Shown in pieces: positions 56,791 through 64,000 of a stretch of DNA of 64,000 bases. Numbering within the stretch: position 1 is the first letter of the stretch; every line of letters starts with the position of its first letter. The notes beneath the pieces were generated by a model, which searched no databases, was not told the DNA's origin, and saw nothing but the letters and a program-made list of their open reading frames with translations. Origin of the DNA: Hygrocybe punicea (Eukaryota > Basidiomycota > Agaricomycetes > Agaricales > Hygrophoraceae); assembly GCA_963556145.1 (NCBI GenBank), contig OY744473.1:1860001-1924000 (forward strand). The letters are read 5' to 3'. Position numbers and translations under genes: made by a program.

Positions 56791-57469
56791 GTTGGTGTCA
56801 TATGATCGTTTGGTGTGTAGAACAGTGTTTTGTCTTTCTAGGGAGTGAATTTGGGTGATAGAACCTTAACTTCACAATAGTTCAGGTTCTCATGACTGGA
56901 ACATGTGTTGTATTGTTGCTAAGTTTTGATTTTCTCTCTTCTGTGAACTGAAGTGATGTGCTAATCAATTTTCTTCTTTTGCTTTGTCTGGAGTTACCAT
57001 AGAGGCAGACTAATAGGGGCCCCTATTGGTTTGTGGCTACAGTGCATTTGTGGATATTGTCTAGCTGGGAGAATGAAGTATGTGGAATATGCTCTGAAGA
57101 AGTGTATTCAGTTGGCAGGTTGGGGAAGTGAGGGATGTGGACCATGTTTGAAACAAGTGAGACATAAATTGATAACTATAAGTGTCTGATTTTTGATGGT
57201 CTTCCTTTCCAATGTAAGATCTGAAAAGAAATTGAGTGGTATTATTTGGTAGGAGTGCTGTCTCAGCTAGTACAGGACTGCAAAGAAATGTCAGATTTAC
57301 CAATGAGAAAATTAGCAAAGGTATTGGAGGATGATGACAGAGCTCAGGACGGAATTTGGCTATGCAACAATAAATAACAAGGATCTCCAATGCCTGATAA
57401 GTGGTCAAATGTTGTTGGGAAGTATTTGTATCCATGTTAACCAGTTGAATGGTACAGATCAATATATCT
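56791..57469. other. Non-coding
   Basis: No gene or mobile-element end recognised between the 50-bp and 45-bp minisatellites. Confidence 0.4.
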
Positions 57470-57960
57470 CTGTGATGGGTTCATCCAATGCCATTGTGAA
57501 GACAATGTCTCACCCCATGCTAATATGGAGAAGTTTTCAACCCATGTTGGCCCATCATATGCTGCTGGATGAAAATATTGAACCCCATGTCACGCCATCC
57601 ACAGCTAATGGTATACAGTCACAATATACTGCACTACATCTCAGCCTATGGAATACCAGTGGGAAATAAATATCCTACCCCTTCTAGGCCCATCCAATGC
57701 CAGTGGGAAATAATATCCTACCCCATCTTGGCCCATCCAATGCAATAGGGGAATAAATATCCCACCCCATCTTGGCCCATTCACTTCTAGTGGAAAATCA
57801 TTATCCCCAATGTTATGGGCCCATTAAATCTGAAGGGACAAAAATATCTCAGCTCATCTCGGCCCATACAATCCAATAGGACTGGATTTTATCTCGGTCC
57901 ATCTTGGCCCATCCACTGGGATTGGACCTTTAGCCCATCGGCTCTCCCAATGTTACTGGT
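57470..57960. repeat. About 45-bp minisatellite (GGCCCATCC type)
   Basis: Diverged tandem units with CATCTTGGCCCATCCAATGC, a variable AGTGGGAAATAA and ATATCCCACCCC. Best copies are at 57670-57800, with spacing near 45-50 bp. Confidence 0.75.
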
Positions 57961-58704
57961 CAAAAATCCAATGCAAGGTGTGTCAGCAGAAGGACTGGCA
58001 TGTGGTTAGTACTGGACGAAAGATTGAGAAGGCTCATGAATGGGCTGATAAAGAGGCAGCTCCAAATGATTGGAGACAGTTGCTTGGTGCAGAGTTTGTA
58101 GATGAGATGATCCAGACACAGTGGGACTGTTATGGATGTCCTACATGTCTTCACCAGATTTGAACTATTGCCAGTACACTTGTACCATTGTGATGAAATT
58201 TAGATGGTTAAAATGTTACAAATATCTCATACAGACAATCATGACCAGTGGAGTGGAATTAGACACTGTTGAAGACTCCATGGCCACAAGTCCACTTTAC
58301 ATGGTGACCAGAGTTGAATACATGTATCAATAAAAGGGACTATGGAGACATATAAAGTGCAGGATTCCCACAATACAGTTATGAGATTGATTTAGAAGTA
58401 AGCCCCGAAAGGAGATTCACAACCCATATAAGACATGAAAACATGACCAAACAACTTGATTATGAATCATAATTGATGCCATATCACATGATAAATGTAA
58501 GCCAAACTCAGACTAATTTCTCACATCAACACAGATTACCCCCTCAACTTACATGGACTCTTTCACCATAACCAGTTCACCGATTTCTTAGAAACTTGGT
58601 ACAGAGCACCTCAGTAGTGTTCCCAATGGATTGCAAACTTAAATCTGCAACAATTTCATGTCCCAGATTTGTTTATATATACATAAAAGACCAGTATAAT
58701 ATCC
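57961..58704. other. Non-coding
   Basis: No convincing gene; short frames only, e.g. HEWADKEAAPNDWRQLLG at about 58035-58090, which looks protein-like but has no recognised family. Confidence 0.35.
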
Positions 58705-58880
58705 CTACTGGTCGGCTAGCCCATGCCTGGTGGCCAGCCAATATATCCCAATAGGTCAGCCAACCCATGCCTAATGGCCAGCCAATATATCCAGTTGTGT
58801 CAGCCAACCCATGTCTGATGGCCAGCCAATATATCCAGTTGGGTCAGCCAACCCATGTCTGGTGGCCAGCCAATACTTGT
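58705..58880. repeat. 44-bp minisatellite, first block
   Basis: Four units of GTCAGCCAACCCATGCCTG, GTGGCCAGCCAATATATCC and a variable CAGTTGG, spaced about 44 bp. The same unit recurs at 59905-60110. Confidence 0.85.
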
Positions 58881-59904
58881 TTAGTGGGCCAGTGCTGCGC
58901 ATGGCATGAACAAGTTCTTTTTTCCCCCTCCTCACTTCTTTACTGAATTAAGCAATAAGATTAAATGGCCTAAAGCATGTTACATATGGCATAAGGTCCA
59001 TAGCATGTGTTGCATATTGCATATTGATCTAATAAGCCCACCTCCCATCTCTATAACATATAAACAAGTTCAAGAGGCAAAAGCGCAATAAGGTTCAAAG
59101 TCTGGGTTCAAATGGTGAGCTGACTAATGATTACATAATCATGATTATATAAGAAAATTGACCAAAACCAAAATTGAAATACAAAGTAATCTAACCATAT
59201 TGGGTTTATTTATTTGTATTTATTTGTCATGTGACCAAGTTAGAATATCATATATAAATATTCAGTATTAATATTCATAGAAGAGTACTCTATTTGTCTT
59301 TGTTTATATCTATTTGTATATATTTACTGGAGCTCAAATGATAGTATACAAACTAAAACATATAGTAAGATATGTATTATTGCATTATATAATTAGCTTT
59401 GTTGCATGCAATATACACTATGATGATCAGCATGAAATTTAGCATACATTATGTAAAATTACCTTATATAGTTAGACTGGTCACATGTGACTGTTACTAT
59501 TGCGATCAGCAAAAATTTTGGTATATAATATCAGAAATTACCTTATATGGTTAGATTAGTCACATGTGACTGTCACACCTTGCCCGAAATGGTTATATTA
59601 TGCAGCAGTTCAATTTTCAGCTGATTCTGATCAGAATTGAGGCCAGTACAAATATTTTGAATATAATTTGAAGGTAATTTGTCTTTTGTGAGGCAACCTA
59701 CATTTGGATGCTTATGTAAGCTTCTCCACACATGGCCCCAACTGTATCTGATTTTCCAATATCAGAAGTAGAATCACATCTCTTGCCCAAAATAAATTTC
59801 TCTATAGGCAATGCACAAACATTAATTAATTAATTATGAACCCTCACTGAACCAGGTCTGATAAAGAACAAGTCTTTTAATAAATTAAAAGAACTCATAA
59901 TATG
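58881..59904. other. AT-rich non-coding spacer between two blocks of one minisatellite
   Basis: No gene. AGTCACATGTGACTGT is repeated near 59470-59490 and 59560-59575 inside two similar segments (TTACCTTATATGGTTAGA), a local direct duplication of about 90 bp. Confidence 0.5.
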
Positions 59905-60110
59905 GCAGAGGGTCGGCCAACCCATGCCTGATGGCCAGCCAAAATATCCCTACTGGTCAGCCAACCCATGCCTGGTGGCTAGCCAATATATGGCAGAGGG
60001 TTGGCCAACCCATGTCCAATGGTAAGCTGAAACCCCCACCCAGTTGGGCAAAATATCCCCTGGTTGGCCAACCCACTTGGGCTGGCCAGCTGTATGCCTT
60101 AGCCAAGCCA
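59905..60110. repeat. 44-bp minisatellite, second block
   Basis: Four to five diverged copies of the GGCCAACCCATG / GCCAGCCAATATATCC unit also seen at 58705-58880, about 1 kb away. Confidence 0.8.
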
Positions 60111-60459
60111 TCTGCCTTGAGAAAAGATATTGGTCAGCCGAGGTCAGCTGGGCCACTTCAAGTGGGAATTGTTCATCTTGGCTGACCCACATTTCATGGA
60201 AAAGATACGCTGACAGGGCTCCCAATGAACAAACACAACAACCCCTCCATCAAGTACTGCATCCTTGCCATCATGTTCTCCTTGATCTTTAACTCCTCCC
60301 CATCCAAGTCCATCTTCGACAATTCTCTTCAAATAAATGACAAGACCTTCATCATGTAATCTACAAATATATCATCAAATACTAGGTTGGTCATCCCAAA
60401 ACTTTCCCATTCCTGTGTCACGCAATCTGTGAATATCCTGTCCATGCCTCAAATGATTG

Positions 60460-61607
60460 AATCTGTTAGTAGTGCCGGCTCCTCTTCCAAGTGCTCAAGA
60501 GCTTGTCATCCAATTTCATGCAACTTGCACAATGCCTCCAAATTGTTTCTATTGTCCTCTTTGTTTGCTTTGTCTTGAAGTCACTGGATCTCTTGGACTG
60601 TTGGAAAGTCACCTGGCAAAAAACAAAATCGTAGCTGTTTGGTCAGGTGGGTCATCAATTCTGTCATGAGCTACTTCAAATGTAAGTATAATATTCTTCC
60701 ATATTAAACCTGATGTGCTTACTCCACTGAATACCCCATGAAGCACCTTGTTTGCCCATTCTAGTTTGATCCATGGCATTGTGTAGAATGGTTTACCCAA
60801 CCGGATCAGTGTCATATAAAAATCCAAAACATGACCACAACTGTAAAGTGCCATGTACAGACTGTTGTTTTTTGCTGACTGAATAAGTCCCTCAATGGCT
60901 TTCTCATACTCCCCCTGTCCCCTTCACTTCGATTCGATGAGACTGAGAAATGTCTTGACTAGTTTTTCTTCAGAGGTTTCCAGATATACATGGAGGGTTT
61001 CATTCTTTGATAACAGGTCCATAACAACTGTTCCTGCTTTTTGGACAGCACCTTCCAATAGCAAAAATATATCATAAATAACTAAGCAATGCACAAAACT
61101 AATAAAACCCACGATCACAGTATAACACCACCATCCATTGTGATGCCACCTGATACTCCAAATATGCCAGTGAGCTTTCATCCTCCCCTCTCTTCTGCGC
61201 TTTCTTCCATTTTGCCAGCAACTTCTTCAGGAGCTGTTCTAACGTGTACTGGTGATGTTGACCACCAGGCACTATCATGAATGGTTGTTTCAGCCCCTGT
61301 AATGTCCACTCCAGAACCGGCAACTTGGCACCTAAGTTCGGGTTGTCCATATATGTGCCAGGCTTGACCCATTTGGTGTTGACAATGATCAGAATCACAT
61401 TTTTTTCCATGTAACACTGGATTCTGTTCTCCAGCATCAACTGCATCAGCTTACTACCCTTGTCCACATTGAGCAGTCTGAAATTGTATTCCCCAAACAT
61501 CAATGTGATGTCTGGATTGATGATTTTCATCCTTGCATATCCAAGCAAACACCCTCGTCGCAATTTTTCCATGTGCAGTGCTGCAGCACTCAGGGTTTCG
61601 GCAGCAG
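60460..61607 (-). pseudogene. Remnant of a GQH-motif mushroom gene family
   Basis: The minus strand from 61572 reads MEKLRRGCLLGYARMKIINP, then LMFGEYNFRLLNVD, NPNLGAKLPVLEWTL and VPGGQHHQYTLEQLLKK. A further piece at 61080-60924 (AGTVVMDLLSKNETLHVYLE) and one near 60854-60609 (DFYMTLIRLGKPFY) continue it across likely introns. The arrangement xxNPDxxFGEYN ... LGAxLPVLxW ... PxGQHRxxAL recalls an expanded Agaricomycete family whose GQHR box is ParB-like; here the Arg after GQH is His. Stops between pieces and no clear start suggest a broken copy. Function unknown. Confidence 0.4.
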
Positions 61608-61839
61608 AGATTTGGTTTGCCTGCTTTGGTCAGTCAGACATTTCTTTGTCGAGTGAACATAATAGGGCCCACCATGACAGTTATTAAATGTTGCTTCTGA
61701 CACAAAAAAACAGGAGTTTCATGGTGGTGGTTGTGGGGAAAATTCAAAGTTTGAGTTTGTTTTTTGGTGCCATCTTGGAGTTCATTTACATGCCTCATGT
61801 TGAGCCTTGTGGCCTTACTAGAAGCCTCATGGCTTACCC

Positions 61840-62000
61840 TGTTTGGAAAGCAGGCAGCCTGAAGATAGCTGATCTGCTAAGTTTGGGAAGACAGACAACA
61901 AGTCTTATTTATTATAAGACTACTGTTTGTCTGTGCAGTCTTATAATAATAAGGTCATTTACATGTGGACTACCAATGCTCATGGCTTTACCCTGTTTGG
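61840..62000. repeat. Direct duplicate of the hairpin arm, containing its own small hairpin
   Basis: CTTACCCTGTTTGGAAAGCA, GCCTGAAGATAGCTGATCTG and TAAGTTTGGGAAG match the start of the palindrome arm at 61985-62045. CTTATTTATTATAAGACT and a nearby inverted copy form a small fold. Confidence 0.65.
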
Positions 62001-62253
62001 AAATCAGATGGCCCAAAGATAGATGATCTGCTAAGTTTGGGAAGCTGGACAACAAAGTCTTATAAAGACTACAGATAGACACACTGATTGAGTCCAAACA
62101 TACCAGATCATTTATCATGTTCAGATTTGTAGTCCAAAGATAAATGATCTGTTATGTTCGGACTCAATCAGTGTGTCTATCTGTAGTCTTTATAAGACTT
62201 GTTGTCCGACTTCCTGAACTTAGCAGATCATCTATCTTCAGGCCATCTGATTT
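62001..62253. repeat. Palindrome with about 115-bp arms
   Basis: Arms 62001-62116 and 62139-62253 are inverted copies (AAATCAGATGGCC at one end, GGCCATCTGATTT at the other; ACAGATAGACACACTGATTG pairs with CAATCAGTGTGTCTATCTGT) around a 22-bp loop. A fold-back element or MITE is likely. No target duplication seen. Confidence 0.85.
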
Positions 62254-64000
62254 CCTAAATGAGTACACCATGATGCCAAGAAGCAAACTTACAGCTGTTT
62301 TAAAAATGATAGCATGTTTTCACCACGAGTACAAGTTCAGGCTGTACCTTTCCCACACAGCATTTTGCACTGCATAGCATCGGCTTGACCCAAGTTGGGG
62401 AGTGAGCGTGTGGGCATTGACCAAACTTCCACAGTTGCTGAGTACTGAGTCAAGATGACATCCCATACCAGTATAAGTATTAAAGGCACAGAGAGAGAGC
62501 AGAACTAATTGAACACCCCCAGAATTGTACAGAGAAGACAATTTTGTGCCAACAGCTTGCACTTGGCAGTGTGGCAGTGTAGAGGCTCCGGATCATGTGG
62601 ATCCATATCCCCTTCATATTCCACTCCGTTTCCAGTCTGATATCATCAATTCCACTCAATTCTGGTCCCTCCTGTCAATTCCACTCCAGATTCTGTCTCT
62701 GGAATCGTTCCTACTCAAGATGTGATGTCCCTAATAACCTGGAATCAGTACATATATAGATGTATATCATATATCTTCATTTCCTGTCCCCTAGTACATA
62801 GCACCAACCTCCTGTCTCACTCTCCTCCTCGCCCCCTATCATTTACAGCCTTCACTTGTAGTACATAGTTACTACAGCACAGGATCTTTCATAGTAGTAT
62901 AAAAGTAGTACATTTACACTACATAGAGGACAAGAAATAGAGATCCTATCATTGCACCTCAGTTCTGCTTCTTAGTCCTCTCTTCATACTGTCTATATCT
63001 CTTCATCCTTTCCCCTACACTTTCCCTCTGATTCCAGAACCCCCAGATTCAGGTTGGATTGACTAGACTTTTATAGGAAACTGAATTCCTCTGATCACTT
63101 CTTAGCTGATCACACCTTTCTGTAGATTCCTCATCCGGGTCTACAACAGAACTCGCCGTCACACTGGTTACATGCCACTTCATCAACACAAACAAGAGTC
63201 TCAGGTGGAAAATTTTCACCAACAGTGTGTTGATATGCCGTGTGACAATCTTCATCACGCTCTAGCCAAAACCTGACAGTAACACTTGAATGAAATAGCA
63301 CTCTGCCTGAAATGACATTGACTTACAGCTTCGTGAGTGAATCCCTGATGCCGCCAGTTGTTGGCCATGGTCCCCACAGGCAGAGACAAAGTGTTCCTGC
63401 ATCTCCGACAAACAAATTTCTCAGCGTTCAATGCCAGGGTTGACAATTCTCATGCGGCCTTCCACCTAGTAATGGTGTCCAAACAGTACTCCAGTGGTAC
63501 ACCAAAGCTGCTCGCTGGATACAGCAGTGATTACCCATGCTGGAGTCTTCGGATATCAGGACGCAATTACCTCACTGGCACTGTGGGAAATGATGGAGCC
63601 AAAGTGGTCTTACTAACATTGGGAACTTTTACTCAGGGCAAAAATGCACTATCATTTTTAAAACAGCTGTAAGGCAATAATAATGCAACTAAGTTCACAG
63701 TCATCACTCCATAAGAAATAAGTATAAGATATGAATAATTAATAATTAATAAATTAAATGCTAAGTCACAAAGTTACTAGCCAACTTAGATTGGCCTTAC
63801 TAATGCTGGACATGGACTTGGTATTGCATACGTGCCAACATCTCTCAGGCAGTCCAGATGCCACTGTTGGCAGAGGATTTCTAGAGTGGTGCTAGATATA
63901 ACATGGCCAGAGTTACATATTTATACCTACAATGAAGTTGTGGCTCAGCTACAGCTCTGTGAGGCTAAATAGCTGAAATGAGTGGCCCAATCGGCTTGAG
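62254..64000. other. Unassigned DNA to the window end
   Basis: No gene assigned with confidence. ATTCCACTCC words cluster at 62610-62700, like the subterminal repeats of the hAT-like elements, but no partner end was found. An open frame at 63358-63672 (ARVDNSHAAFHLVMVSKQYS) and one on the opposite strand at 63446-63255 (EKFVCRRCRNTLSLPVG, with a CxxC pair) are protein-like but unrecognised. The DNA past 63700 is AT-rich. Confidence 0.35.

Overview
The window reads as a fungal, almost certainly Agaricomycete (Basidiomycota), nuclear contig. The genes are densely packed, with 50-80 nt GT..AG introns. Conserved products (PI-PLC, MAGE/Nse3, p47/Shp1, eIF3a) sit next to families typical of mushroom-forming fungi: a Crinkler-like protein, a KDZ-transposon-associated CxC-type protein and fragments of mushroom-specific multigene families. 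The species cannot be fixed from the sequence.

Layout. 1-12.7 kb is an ordinary gene-rich block: the 3' end of a coiled-coil gene, PI-PLC (+), Nse3/MAGE (-), an intact aldo-keto reductase (-) with a decayed tandem copy upstream of it (-), and Shp1/p47 (-) diverging from eIF3a (+). At 12.9-14.2 kb a PB1-plus-Crinkler-type gene marks the edge of this block. From 14.3 kb to the end the window is repeat-dominated: a 45-bp minisatellite, a TGGGACATCCC minisatellite, a roughly 3.4 kb head-to-head palindrome of an Asp-rich gene family (next to a 100-N assembly gap), a 34-bp satellite of about 50 copies, a KDZ-associated gene, a small unknown gene, then a DIRS/Ngaro-type tyrosine-recombinase retrotransposon (ORF1, RT, RNase H, recombinase). 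Beyond that lie fold-back elements, a short LTR-type element, a broken SNF2-like helicase gene, another Asp-rich gene broken up by transposons, and further minisatellites.

The most striking pattern is a set of small DNA elements with TAG/TAC-starting terminal inverted repeats and 8-bp target duplications (hAT-like), at 34781-36100, 44309-45565, 49081-49518, 49691-53809, 51962-52013 and 54814-55861. Each larger one has its own simple subterminal repeat (CCGGT, TTCAG, GGGTA, GATTCC), while two share one internal exon/intron cassette. A second family, about 890 bp, occurs as two inverted copies (26138-27029 and 40429-41315). At five of these insertions the host reading frame resumes in phase on the far side once one target copy is counted. 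The damage to the retrotransposon, the helicase gene and the Asp-rich gene can therefore be read as layered insertions.

Nothing seen amounts to a defence island, CRISPR array or biosynthetic cluster. The novelty candidates are the gene-carrying hAT-like elements, the palindromic Asp-rich gene family and the satellites with coding periodicity. All identifications are by eye from sequence and family knowledge; no search was run.
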